Source: Paralimibaculum aggregatum
Lineage (GTDB): Bacteria; Pseudomonadota; Alphaproteobacteria; Rhodobacterales; Rhodobacteraceae
Reading direction: 5' to 3'
NCBI RefSeq assembly: GCF_030270585.1
Contig: NZ_BSYI01000010.1
Location: 62,001-126,000, forward strand
DNA: 64,000 nucleotides
Shown: piece by piece, positions 25,858 to 33,789 of the stretch
Position numbering within the stretch: position 1 is the first letter of the stretch
How the letters are laid out: every line of letters begins with the position of its first letter
Made by a program: the position numbers and the translations under genes
Notes under the pieces: model-generated
Told to the model about the DNA's origin: nothing
The model's input: the letters and a program-made list of their open reading frames with translations, nothing else
The model's database searches: none

Positions 25858-26659
25858 GACGATCCTCATCACCGGCTCCACCGACGGCATCGGTCTCGCA
25901 ACCGCACGCATGCTGGCGGAGGCGGGCCACCGGGTGATCCTGCACGGGCGCAGCCGCGAGAAGCTCGACGCCGCGGCCGCCGGGCTCTCGGCGTTCGCGG
26001 GCGGCCGGCCGGTGGAGCGCCACGTCGCCGATCTCTCGCGCATGCCGGACGTGGCCGCGCTGGCCGATGCGGTCGCGGCCGCGCATCCCCGGCTCGACGT
26101 GCTGATCAACAATGCCGGCGTCTACAACGCGCCGGTGACGCTGACCGCGGAGGGTTTCGATATCCGCTTCGCGGTCAACACCATCGCGCCCTATCTGCTG
26201 ACCCGGCGGCTGCTGCCGCGGTTCGGGCCTTCGGGCCGCATCGTCAACCTCTCCTCCGCCGCGCAGGCGAAGGTCGATCACGAGGCGATCTTCGGGCGGG
26301 TGCGGATGAGCAACGGGATGGCCTATGCCCAGAGCAAGCTTGCGCTGACGATGTGGACGCGGGCGCTGGCGACGGAGCTCGGTGCCGGCGGCCCCGTGCT
26401 GGTCGCCGTCAATCCCGGCTCGATGCTCGGCAGCAAGCTGGTGCAGGAGGCCTTCGGCGTTGCCGGCGGCGATATCCGCATCGGCGCCGAGATCCTGACC
26501 CGTGCGGCGCTCTCCGACGAGTTCGCCGCCGCCTCCGGGGCGTATTTCGACAACGATATCGGCCGCTTCGCCGAGCCCCACCCGGATGCGACGGACCCCT
26601 GGAAATCGCGCGACCTGGTCAGGGCGCTCGAGGCCGCGCTCGGCGAGGGCGTGGACTGA
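25850..26659 (+). CDS. Short-chain dehydrogenase/reductase
   Basis: A 269 aa Rossmann enzyme. The cofactor motif is TGSTDGIGLATARML (TGxxxGIG) and NNAG is present. The catalytic set is NLSS and YAQSK (YxxxK). HGRSREK after the second strand suggests NADP(H). GGAGG lies 8 nt before ATG 25850; an upstream in-frame ATG is inside the LLM gene and is less likely. Sequence layout resembles the retinol-dehydrogenase/oxidoreductase-like SDRs with RVNTIAPYLLTRRLLP. Probably acts with the LLM enzyme on a shared substrate. Confidence 0.85.
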   Translation: MAKTILITGSTDGIGLATARMLAEAGHRVILHGRSREKLDAAAAGLSAFAGGRPVERHVADLSRMPDVAALADAVAAAHPRLDVLINNAGVYNAPVTLTAEGFDIRFAVNTIAPYLLTRRLLPRFGPSGRIVNLSSAAQAKVDHEAIFGRVRMSNGMAYAQSKLALTMWTRALATELGAGGPVLVAVNPGSMLGSKLVQEAFGVAGGDIRIGAEILTRAALSDEFAAASGAYFDNDIGRFAEPHPDATDPWKSRDLVRALEAALGEGVD

Positions 26660-26719
26660 GCGCCGGGCGCGGCCGCCCCGGGCGCCGGGGCAGCCGCTGG
26701 CCCGACCGGGCCGCCGCGG

Positions 26720-28672
26720 TCAGAACCGCACGCTCACGGTGAGCGCCACGCTGCGGCCCGGCTCGTTCAGCGCGATCACGCTGCCCGGGATGCCGATGCC
26801 GTCGGAGGTGCGGAAGGCATAGGTCTCGTCAAAGATGTTCTTGACGTCGAGCCGCACCTCGACCGCCTCGAGCCCCTCCGGACGCCAGGAGGCAAAGAGG
26901 TTGACCACCTCGTAGCCGTCGAGATCGACGCCGGTGCCGCCGAAATCGTCATAGTCGAGCGCGACCTGCGCCGTGCCCCCGAGCGTCACCCCGGTATAGG
27001 GCTGCCAGCCCGCCGAAAGGCCGAAGATGTGCCCCACCGGGCGGCCGTAATAGTAGGAGGTGGTCGGGATCGCCTCGCCGTTCAGCTCGACATCGGCATA
27101 GGTGTAGTTGAGCTCCGCGAAGAGGCTCTCGTCGGTGTAGCGCAGCGAGGCGTCGACGCCCTTCGAGGTCAGGTCCGCATCGCTGCGGGCGGCGGTGAGC
27201 ACGTCGTCGATGTTCTCGATGCTGGTCCAGAAGAGGGCGGCATTGGCGGTGAACGGCCCGATCTCGTAGCGCAGCCCGGCGCGGCCGTTGTAGGAGCGCG
27301 AGGGATCGGGCCTGCCATAATCCCATTCCCCGCCGAGATTGATCAGCGAGGCCTCGCTGAGCTCATAGCCGCCCCAGACCGTGGAGCCGCCGAGGTTCAG
27401 CGAGAGCTGGTCGATCAGCCTGACATCCACCTGCCCGTTGGCGCTGACCCCGGCCCGGTTGTGCGTGGTGTCGTCGGCCAGCTCGAAACGCTGCGCATCG
27501 ACGCGCGCGCCGTAGGAGAGCGAGACCCGGTCGCCGATGTCCTGGCGCATCTGGGCATAGAGCCCGATATTGCTCAGCCGCTCCTTCGCGTCGCCGAGAT
27601 TGAGCTGGCCATGCCCCTCGGCGGTGTCGTGGAAGAAGTCGAGACCGGCGCTCAGCACGCCGCCGAGCAGCTGGAAATCGTTCTGCGCCTTGCCGCTCAG
27701 GCTGGTGTTGGTGCCGTGGGCGCCGCCGGCCTCGACGAGCTGCTCGTTGTAGGTGAGCTGCGCGGTCGGCGCCCACTGCCCTTCGGGCAGCTCGTCGGTG
27801 TAGTTGAAGGTCAGCGAGCGGCGCTCGCTCAGCGCCGGCAGATAGACCGAATCGCGCCCGACGACCCCGGCAAAGTCGGGCCGCGCAAAGTAGAGCCCGC
27901 CCGGGCCGGCCTGCATCGCGCGGTCGCCCTCGTCGCGGGTGATCGAGCCCTCGAGCTCGAAGCGGTGGCCGGCCCCGGAGGTGTAGGCGAGCTTGGCCAC
28001 CCCCGCGAGCACATCCGCCTCGGTGCCGCGCACCGTGACGCCCGATCCGTCCTCATAGTCCTGCCCCGTGGTGCTGGCGGCGCTCAGCAGCACCTCGAAG
28101 CCCTCGTGCTGGCCGAACATCGTGCCGATCGCCCTGAACTCGCGGCCGTTGCTGCCGAAGGAGGTGGTGATCTGCCCGCCGATGGTCTCGTCCGGATAGA
28201 GCAGGTCGCGCGCGTCCAGCGTCTCGTAGGCGAGCAGGCCGGCCAGTGCGCCGGGGCCGGAATCCGCCGGCGCCAGCCCGGAGCTGACCTCGACCTGGCG
28301 CAGCAGCGCCGGGTCGAGCAGCACGTTGCCGGTGTGGTGGAAGGCCGACTTGTTCTGCCGCGCGCCGTCGATGGTCACCGAGAGCAGGCTCTCCTCGATG
28401 CCGTGGACGAAGATCTTCTGGGCGATCGAGGCGCCGCCGCTGACGGTGATCTCGGACTCCCCGTCGAAGACATCGCCGAGCGTCGTCGGGTTGCGCCGCG
28501 CGATGTCCTGCTGGGTGATCACGGTGTTGCCGAGCGTGTCCTGCGCGGCCTCCGATTCGACCCGGATCTCCTCGAGCAGGACCTGGTCCAGCCCCCGCTC
28601 CTGCGCCCCGGCCGTGACCGTGGCCGCCAGACAGGTTCCCGTGACGACACCAATTCTCCCGCACCGCTTCAT
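26720..28672 (-). CDS. TonB-dependent outer-membrane receptor (haem/haemoglobin-type)
   Basis: A 650 aa beta-barrel receptor. Signal peptide MKRCGRIGVVTGTCLAATVTAGA is followed by the TonB-box region (DQVLLEEIRVESE), a plug domain (GNTVITQQDIARRNPTTLGDVFDGESEITV, VHGIEESLLSVTIDGARQNKSAFHHTGNVLLDPALLRQVEV) and a barrel ending in aromatic SVRF. The plug wording resembles haem/haemoglobin receptors. Start 28672 has AAGGAGG; the longer frame lacks a signal peptide. It is divergent from a DUF2218 gene, a family often found beside iron or haem uptake genes. Iron/haem ligand is an inference. Confidence 0.85.
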   Translation of the reverse strand: MKRCGRIGVVTGTCLAATVTAGAQERGLDQVLLEEIRVESEAAQDTLGNTVITQQDIARRNPTTLGDVFDGESEITVSGGASIAQKIFVHGIEESLLSVTIDGARQNKSAFHHTGNVLLDPALLRQVEVSSGLAPADSGPGALAGLLAYETLDARDLLYPDETIGGQITTSFGSNGREFRAIGTMFGQHEGFEVLLSAASTTGQDYEDGSGVTVRGTEADVLAGVAKLAYTSGAGHRFELEGSITRDEGDRAMQAGPGGLYFARPDFAGVVGRDSVYLPALSERRSLTFNYTDELPEGQWAPTAQLTYNEQLVEAGGAHGTNTSLSGKAQNDFQLLGGVLSAGLDFFHDTAEGHGQLNLGDAKERLSNIGLYAQMRQDIGDRVSLSYGARVDAQRFELADDTTHNRAGVSANGQVDVRLIDQLSLNLGGSTVWGGYELSEASLINLGGEWDYGRPDPSRSYNGRAGLRYEIGPFTANAALFWTSIENIDDVLTAARSDADLTSKGVDASLRYTDESLFAELNYTYADVELNGEAIPTTSYYYGRPVGHIFGLSAGWQPYTGVTLGGTAQVALDYDDFGGTGVDLDGYEVVNLFASWRPEGLEAVEVRLDVKNIFDETYAFRTSDGIGIPGSVIALNEPGRSVALTVSVRF

Positions 28673-28844
28673 CGGCCGGCCTCCTTCTGCACTCTCGTGA
28701 TCGGTGATTGGCTGGCCGGCCTCCGCCGGAACTGGCTGGGCCCGGCGAATAGGTATTCCGACAAAAATGTTCAAGATAATTTTTTGGCTGCCGGAATGCG
28801 CACAAGCCCCGATTTTCGCTTGCAATTCCCGTCGCCCTCTCGAT

Positions 28845-28865
28845 ATCCGATAGAAAGAATCGGAT
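28845..28865. promoter_or_regulatory. Inverted repeat ATCCGAT-N7-ATCGGAT before DUF2218 gene
   Basis: Perfect 7-bp arms lie immediately upstream of the AAAGGA ribosome site of the DUF2218 gene, in the AT-richer region shared with the TonB receptor promoter. It may be an operator or a leader hairpin. I could not match it to a known Fur, Irr or RirA box. Confidence 0.4.
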
Positions 28866-28878
28866 AAAGGATAACCCC

Positions 28879-29160
28879 ATGCTCAAGGCCTCGGCACGGT
28901 TCGAGACGGAGAACGCCTCGCGCTATCTCCAGCAGCTCTGCAAGCATTTCGCGCACAAGGTCCCGGTCGACTACGACGCGACGCGTGCCCGGGCCGAGCT
29001 GCCCCCGGGCCCGGCGCGCATGGCCGCGGATGCCACCGGCCTCGACATCGAGGTGACCGCCGCCGAGGCCGAGAGCCTGACCCGCGCGAAGTTCATCATC
29101 GAGGATCACCTCAAGCGCTTCGCCCATCGCGAGGCGCCCGCAGACCTCGTCTGGTCCTGA
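28879..29160 (+). CDS. DUF2218 domain protein
   Basis: A 93 aa soluble protein covering a whole DUF2218 domain: SARFETENASRYLQQLCKHFAHKVPVDYD, then GLDIEVTAAEAESLTRAKFIIEDHLKRFAHRE. The function is unproven; family members recur beside siderophore or haem genes. AAAGGA precedes the ATG. It stands divergent to the TonB receptor with about 200 nt between, supporting shared iron control. Confidence 0.8.
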   Translation: MLKASARFETENASRYLQQLCKHFAHKVPVDYDATRARAELPPGPARMAADATGLDIEVTAAEAESLTRAKFIIEDHLKRFAHREAPADLVWS

Positions 29161-29165
29161 CCGCC

Positions 29166-29184
29166 GGGCGCCGCCGCGGCGCCC
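29166..29184 (+). terminator. Hairpin after DUF2218 gene
   Basis: A 7-bp GGGCGCC/GGCGCCC stem with a 5-nt loop lies 6 nt past the stop. No T-run follows, so termination strength is uncertain. Confidence 0.45.
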
Positions 29185-29230
29185 GCATCCTCCCTTGACC
29201 GGGCGCGATGATGCATCGCAACATCACGCG

Positions 29231-29827
29231 ATGTCGAACCGCCTGAAATCGCAGATCCGGATTGCCGTCGTCGAGCGCGAGCGCGAGCGCGCGCTGCTCA
29301 TCGTCGACGGTCTGGCCGAGGCCGGCGATTTCGACGTCACGGTGATCGGCGACGATACCGGCCTCGCCCGCCGGCTCGAGGCGCTGGCCCCGGATGTCGT
29401 GCTGATCGACCTCGAGAACCCCTCGCGCGACATGCTCGAGGGGCTCGCCATCGCCACCGGAACGACCGAGCGCCCGGTGGCGATCTTCGTCGACCGCAGC
29501 GACGACGAGATGACCCGCGCCGCCATCGAGGCCGGCGTCAGCGCCTATGTGGTCGACGGGCTGAGGCCCGACCGGATCAAGCCGATCCTCGACACCGCGA
29601 TCGCGCGCTTCAGCATGTTCAGCCGGATCCGCCGCGAGCTGGATGCCACCAAGGCGGCGCTGGCCGAGCGCAAGACCATCGACCGGGCCAAGGGTCTGCT
29701 GATGTCCGCCAGGGGGCTCTCCGAGGACGAGGCCTATGGCCTGATGCGCAAGACCGCGATGGCGCAGGGCAAGAAGATCATCGACGTGGCGAACGCGCTG
29801 GTCACCGCGGCGGATCTGCTCGGATGA
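29231..29827 (+). CDS. nasT: ANTAR-domain antiterminator NasT
   Basis: A 198 aa response-regulator-like protein. Residues 1-125 form a receiver fold (IAVVERERERALLIVDGLAEAG, DVVLIDLENPSRDMLEG). A coiled linker and a C-terminal ANTAR RNA-binding domain follow (ERKTIDRAKGLLMSARGLSEDEAYGLMRKTAMAQGKKIIDVANALV). NasT binds paired hexaloop hairpins in nitrate leaders and prevents termination. Start ATG 29231 lacks a clear Shine-Dalgarno. It overlaps nasS as ATGA, and a matching target leader lies at 31065-31207. Confidence 0.9.
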   Translation: MSNRLKSQIRIAVVERERERALLIVDGLAEAGDFDVTVIGDDTGLARRLEALAPDVVLIDLENPSRDMLEGLAIATGTTERPVAIFVDRSDDEMTRAAIEAGVSAYVVDGLRPDRIKPILDTAIARFSMFSRIRRELDATKAALAERKTIDRAKGLLMSARGLSEDEAYGLMRKTAMAQGKKIIDVANALVTAADLLG

Positions 29828-31008
29828 GCCTGAAGACCCTTTCGGTCGGCTTCGTGCCGCTGGTCGACGCGGCGCCGCTGGTGGTCGCCGCCGAGCTCGG
29901 CTTTGCCGAGGCGGAGGGGGTGCATCTCGCCCTCAGCCGCGAGCCCTCCTGGTCGGCGGTGCGCGACAAGCTCGCGCTCGGCGCGCTGGATGCGGCGCAG
30001 ATGCTGTCGCCGGTGCCGATCGCCATGTCGATGGGGGTGAGCGGATTGCCGAGCGCCATGGAGGTGCTCTCGGTGCTCTCGGTCAACGGCAACGTGGTGG
30101 GCGTGACCCCGGCGCTGGCGGCGCGGATGCGCGGCGGCGGCTGGCAGCCGGCACGGTCGGACGCTGCAGCAACCGGGCGGGCGCTGATCGCCGCGGCCGA
30201 GGGCGGGCTCACGATCGGCGTGCCGTTCCCCTTCTCGATGCATGCGGAGCTGCTCTACTACTGGCTCGGCAAGCTCGGCCTCGCCGCCCCGGCAGGGCTC
30301 GACGTGCGCACCATCCCGCCGCCGCGGATGGCCGAGGCGATGGGTGCCGGCGAGATCGACGCCTTCTGCGTCGGCGAGCCCTGGGGCTCGGTGGCGGCGG
30401 AGGCGGGCGCGGCGGAGATCGTGCTGGCCGGGCGTGCGATCTGGCAGTTCGCGCCCGAGAAGGTGCTGGCGGTCCGCGGCGGCTGGGCCGAGGCGGAGCC
30501 GGCCGCGGCGACGGCGCTGCTGCGCGGGGTCTGGCGCGCGGCGCGCTGGCTCGCCGATCCGGACCACCGGCTTGCGGCGGCCGAGATCCTCGCCGGCGAG
30601 GCCTATCTCGACCTGCCCTCCGAGGTGGTCGACCGGACACTGGCAGGGCGGGTCCTGACCGCAGCGAGCGGCGAGGAACGCCGGGTGCCGCAGCTGATCG
30701 AGTTCTTCGACGGCGCCGCGACCTTCCCCTGGCGCAGCCAGGCGCTCTGGATCGCCGAGCGGATGGCGGCACGCATGGGGCTCGACCGGGCGGAGGCCGC
30801 GCGCGCCGCGCGGCGCTGCTTCCGCGCCGATCTCCACCGGCAGATCCTCGGCCCGATCGGGGCCGACCTGCCCGGCGCCTCGGAGAAGATCGAGGGCAGC
30901 CTGCACCACCGCACCCCCGTGGCCTCCGCGACCGGGGAGATGTTCCTCGGCCCGGATGCCTTCTTCGACGGCATCGCATTCGATCCCGAGCGCGATACGC
31001 AGTCCTGA
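29824..31008 (+). CDS. nasS: Nitrate sensor NasS (NrtA/CmpA-like, cytoplasmic)
   Basis: A 394 aa protein of the NrtA family without a signal peptide (MSLKTLSVGFVPLVDAAPLVVAAELGF). It shares GVPFPFSMHAELLYYWLGKLG, TIPPPRMAEAMGAGEIDAFCVGEPWGS and LHHRTPVASATGEMFLGPDAFFDG with nitrate-binding proteins. In NasST systems, NasS holds NasT inactive until nitrate or nitrite binds. Overlap with nasT fits a stoichiometric pair. It lies just upstream of the leader it would control. Confidence 0.88.
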   Translation: MSLKTLSVGFVPLVDAAPLVVAAELGFAEAEGVHLALSREPSWSAVRDKLALGALDAAQMLSPVPIAMSMGVSGLPSAMEVLSVLSVNGNVVGVTPALAARMRGGGWQPARSDAAATGRALIAAAEGGLTIGVPFPFSMHAELLYYWLGKLGLAAPAGLDVRTIPPPRMAEAMGAGEIDAFCVGEPWGSVAAEAGAAEIVLAGRAIWQFAPEKVLAVRGGWAEAEPAAATALLRGVWRAARWLADPDHRLAAAEILAGEAYLDLPSEVVDRTLAGRVLTAASGEERRVPQLIEFFDGAATFPWRSQALWIAERMAARMGLDRAEAARAARRCFRADLHRQILGPIGADLPGASEKIEGSLHHRTPVASATGEMFLGPDAFFDGIAFDPERDTQS

Positions 31009-31099
31009 ATTGCCCATATATCAGGCAGTGAATTTTTCTGCCCCGTTATTGAACTTTCCTCTTGATCTCGCGACTGCGAGATGGCCTATTCGGAGGGCC

Positions 31100-31119
31100 G
31101 GCGGGCAATGGCGTCCGCC
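31100..31119 (+). ncRNA. ANTAR-target hairpin (hexaloop AATGGC) in nitrate leader
   Basis: A 7-bp stem (GGCGGGC and GTCCGCC, one G-U pair) closes a six-base loop, AAUGGC, with A at loop position 1 and G at position 4. These are the bases conserved in ANTAR-protein target hexaloops. A first hairpin, ATCTCGC/GCGAGAT, lies at 31065-31082; its loop (GACT, or CGACTG as hexaloop) does not keep A1/G4, so the first half of the motif is imperfect. The leader precedes nrtA. Confidence 0.65.
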
Positions 31120-31153
31120 TCCGACCTTCCCCGATGAAGCGGGATCGATGAGC

Positions 31154-31207
31154 AAAGCCGCTCGTGTGCGCGTGGATCTTCCACGCCGTCACACGGGCGG
31201 CTTTTTT
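31154..31207 (+). terminator. Leader terminator upstream of nrtA
   Basis: A long hairpin pairs AAAGCCGC-t-CGTGTG and GCGTGG with CCACGC, CACACG-g-GCGGCTTT around the loop ATCTT, and ends in six T residues. It ends 49 nt before nrtA. It fits the attenuator that NasT would bypass when nitrate is present. Confidence 0.85.
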
Positions 31208-31256
31208 CGTTTCCGGACGCCGGCACCGACCGCCGTCCCGCAATGGAGAGACGCAG

Positions 31257-32636
31257 ATGAGTTTGCGCGCGACCACCGCCGCCGCGGCCCTGGCCACGCT
31301 GATGGCCGGCACCGCCCCGGGCCCCGCCCCTGCCGAGATGCTGCTGCCGGAGAAGGACGAGCTCACCTTCGGCTTCATCAAGCTGACCGACATGGCGCCG
31401 CTCGCCGTCGCCTACGAGCGCGGCTATTTCGAGGACGAGGGTCTCTTCGTCACCCTCGAGGCGCAGGCCAACTGGAAGGTGCTGCTTGACGGGGTGATCG
31501 ACGGCCAGCTCGACGGCGCCCACATGCTCGCCGGCCAGCCGCTGGCGGCAACCATCGGCTTCGGCACCGAGGCGCATATCGTCACCCCGTTCTCGATGGA
31601 CCTGAACGGCAACGGCATCACGGTCTCCAACGAGATCTGGGCGCAGATGAAAGAGCACATCCCGCACGACGCCGAGGGCCGGCCGGTGCACCCGATCTCC
31701 GCCGCCGCGCTGAAGCCGGTGGTCGAGCGCTATCGCGCCGAGGGCAAGCCGTTCAACATGGGCATGGTCTTCCCGGTGAGCACGCATAATTACGAGCTGC
31801 GCTACTGGCTGGCCGCCGGCGGGCTCGAGCCGGGCTACTACTCGCCCGAGGACATCACCGGACAGATCGGCGCCGACGTGCTGCTCTCGGTGACGCCGCC
31901 GCCGCAGATGCCCGCCACCATGGAGGCCGGCACCATCCACGGCTACTGCGTCGGCGAGCCGTGGAACCAGCAGGCGGTGTTCAAGGGCATCGGCGTGCCG
32001 GTGATCACCGATTACGAGATCTGGAAGAACAACCCCGAGAAGGTCTTCGGCATCACCGCCGAGTTCGCCGAGCAGTATCCCAACACCGCGCTGGCCGTGA
32101 CCAAGGCGCTGATCCGCGCCGCGATCTGGCTCGACGAGAACGACAATGCCAACCGCCAGGAAGCGGTGGAGCTGCTCTCGCGGCCGGAATATGTCGGCGC
32201 CGATGCGGAGGTCATCGCCAACTCGATGACCGGGACCTTCGAATACGAGCCCGGCGATACCCGCGACGTGCCGGACTTCAACGTCTTCTTCCGCTACTAC
32301 GCCACCTATCCCTACTACTCCGACGCGGTCTGGTACCTCACCCAGATGCGCCGCTGGGGCCAGATCGCCGAGGCCAGGCCCGACGGCTGGTATGACGAGG
32401 TGGCGCGCAAAGTCTACCGCCCGGACATCTATCTCGAGGCGGCGCGGCTGCTGGTCGAGGAAGGGCTGGCCCGCGAGGAGGACTTCCCCTGGGAGACCGA
32501 CGGCTACCGCGCGCCGCAGTCCGAGTTCATCGACGGCGTCACTTTCGATGGCCGCAGGCCGAACGCCTATCTCGAGCAGTTCCCGATCGGGCTGAAGGGC
32601 GCCCAGCGCGTCGTCGGCAGCGGCGTCGACGGCTGA
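31257..32636 (+). CDS. nrtA: Nitrate ABC transporter substrate-binding protein NrtA
   Basis: A 459 aa periplasmic receptor for nitrate/nitrite. Signal peptide about residues 1-26 ([28 protein letters not shown]), then [110 protein letters not shown] and a long C-terminal half mark the NrtA group. First structural gene behind the attenuator; GGAGAG precedes ATG 31257. It is homologous to NasS but exported. Confidence 0.93.
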   Translation: MSLRATTAAAALATLMAGTAPGPAPAEMLLPEKDELTFGFIKLTDMAPLAVAYERGYFEDEGLFVTLEAQANWKVLLDGVIDGQLDGAHMLAGQPLAATIGFGTEAHIVTPFSMDLNGNGITVSNEIWAQMKEHIPHDAEGRPVHPISAAALKPVVERYRAEGKPFNMGMVFPVSTHNYELRYWLAAGGLEPGYYSPEDITGQIGADVLLSVTPPPQMPATMEAGTIHGYCVGEPWNQQAVFKGIGVPVITDYEIWKNNPEKVFGITAEFAEQYPNTALAVTKALIRAAIWLDENDNANRQEAVELLSRPEYVGADAEVIANSMTGTFEYEPGDTRDVPDFNVFFRYYATYPYYSDAVWYLTQMRRWGQIAEARPDGWYDEVARKVYRPDIYLEAARLLVEEGLAREEDFPWETDGYRAPQSEFIDGVTFDGRRPNAYLEQFPIGLKGAQRVVGSGVDG

Positions 32637-32648
32637 GCCACGGGCAGA

Positions 32649-32666
32649 GGCGCCCCGCGGGGCGCC
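32649..32666 (+). repeat. Perfect palindrome in nrtA-nrtB gap
   Basis: GGCGCCCCGCGGGGCGCC forms an 18-nt perfect palindrome 12 nt after the nrtA stop. With almost no loop and no T-run it is more likely an RNA stability hairpin, raising receptor levels relative to the membrane subunits, than a terminator. Confidence 0.5.
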
Positions 32667-32703
32667 CGCCACGGCCAGGCCCCCAGCATTCGCGAGGCAT
32701 TCC

Positions 32704-33789
32704 ATGACCGCAGTCACCGATACCACCCTGCCCGAGGACGCCGCGCGCGAGGCGCGCCGCTCCCGGCTCTTCACCCGCATCAACAGCGCCGAGCCCTGGT
32801 TCCGCGTGCTCGGGCTCAGCTTCGTCCCGCCGCTGCTGCGCGCGGCGGCCGGCGACAACCCGCGCGCCCGGATGCGCGAGGCGATGCAGCTGCTCGGCGT
32901 GCCGCTGCTCGCCATCATCGGTTTCCTGGTGCTCTGGGCCCAGCTCGCGCCGCAGTTCGAGACCTCGCTCGGCGCGATCCCCGGCCCGGCCGAGGTCTGG
33001 GAACAGGCCGGCACGCTGCACGAGGACGCCGCCCGCAAGGCCGAGAAGGAAGCCGCCTTCCTCGAGCGCCAGGAGGCGCGCAACGCCAAGCTCGTCGCCG
33101 CCGGCCACGGGGACCGCGTGAAATGGCGCGACTATACCGGCGCGCCCTCCTATTACGACCAGATCTGGACCTCGCTGCAGACCGTCTTCTTCGGCTTCCT
33201 GCTGGCCACGCTGGTGGCGGTGCCGCTCGGCATCCTCTGCGGCCTGTCGCAGACCGCCTCGGCCGCCTTCAACCCGCTGATCCAGATCTTCAAGCCGGTC
33301 TCGCCGCTGGCCTGGCTGCCGATCGTCACCATGGTGGTCTCGGCGGCCTATGCCACCAATGACGGCACCTTCTCGAAAGCCTTCCTGACCTCGGCGATCA
33401 CGGTGACGCTCTGCTCGCTCTGGCCGACGCTGATCAACACCGCGCTCGGCGTCTCCTCGATCGACCGCGACCTCGTCAACGTCTCCCGGGTGCTGAAGAT
33501 GTCCACCTGGAGCAAGATCACCCGGCTGGTGCTGCCCTCGGCGCTGCCGCTAATCTTCACCGGGCTGCGGCTCTCGCTCGGCGTCGGCTGGATGGTGCTG
33601 ATCGCGGCGGAGATGCTGGCGCAGAACCCCGGGCTCGGCAAGTTCGTCTGGGACGAGTTCCAGAACGGCTCCTCCGACAGCCTCGCGCGGATCATGGTCG
33701 CGGTGTTCACCATCGGCATCATCGGCTTCGTGCTGGACCGCATGATGTACGCGATCCAGGCCGCCTTCACCCATTCGGCGACGCGGTGA
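32704..33789 (+). CDS. nrtB: Nitrate ABC transporter permease NrtB
   Basis: A 361 aa inner-membrane permease with an N-terminal cytoplasmic stretch, a first helix (LLGVPLLAIIGFLVLWAQLA), then a charged periplasmic loop of about 60 residues rich in Glu/Lys/Ala, and a five-helix core. The EAA-like loop is LVNVSRVLKMSTWSKITRLVLPSALPLIFTGLRLSLGVGWMVLIAAEML. Its TGA stop overlaps the GTG start of nrtCD. Confidence 0.92.
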   Translation: MTAVTDTTLPEDAAREARRSRLFTRINSAEPWFRVLGLSFVPPLLRAAAGDNPRARMREAMQLLGVPLLAIIGFLVLWAQLAPQFETSLGAIPGPAEVWEQAGTLHEDAARKAEKEAAFLERQEARNAKLVAAGHGDRVKWRDYTGAPSYYDQIWTSLQTVFFGFLLATLVAVPLGILCGLSQTASAAFNPLIQIFKPVSPLAWLPIVTMVVSAAYATNDGTFSKAFLTSAITVTLCSLWPTLINTALGVSSIDRDLVNVSRVLKMSTWSKITRLVLPSALPLIFTGLRLSLGVGWMVLIAAEMLAQNPGLGKFVWDEFQNGSSDSLARIMVAVFTIGIIGFVLDRMMYAIQAAFTHSATR

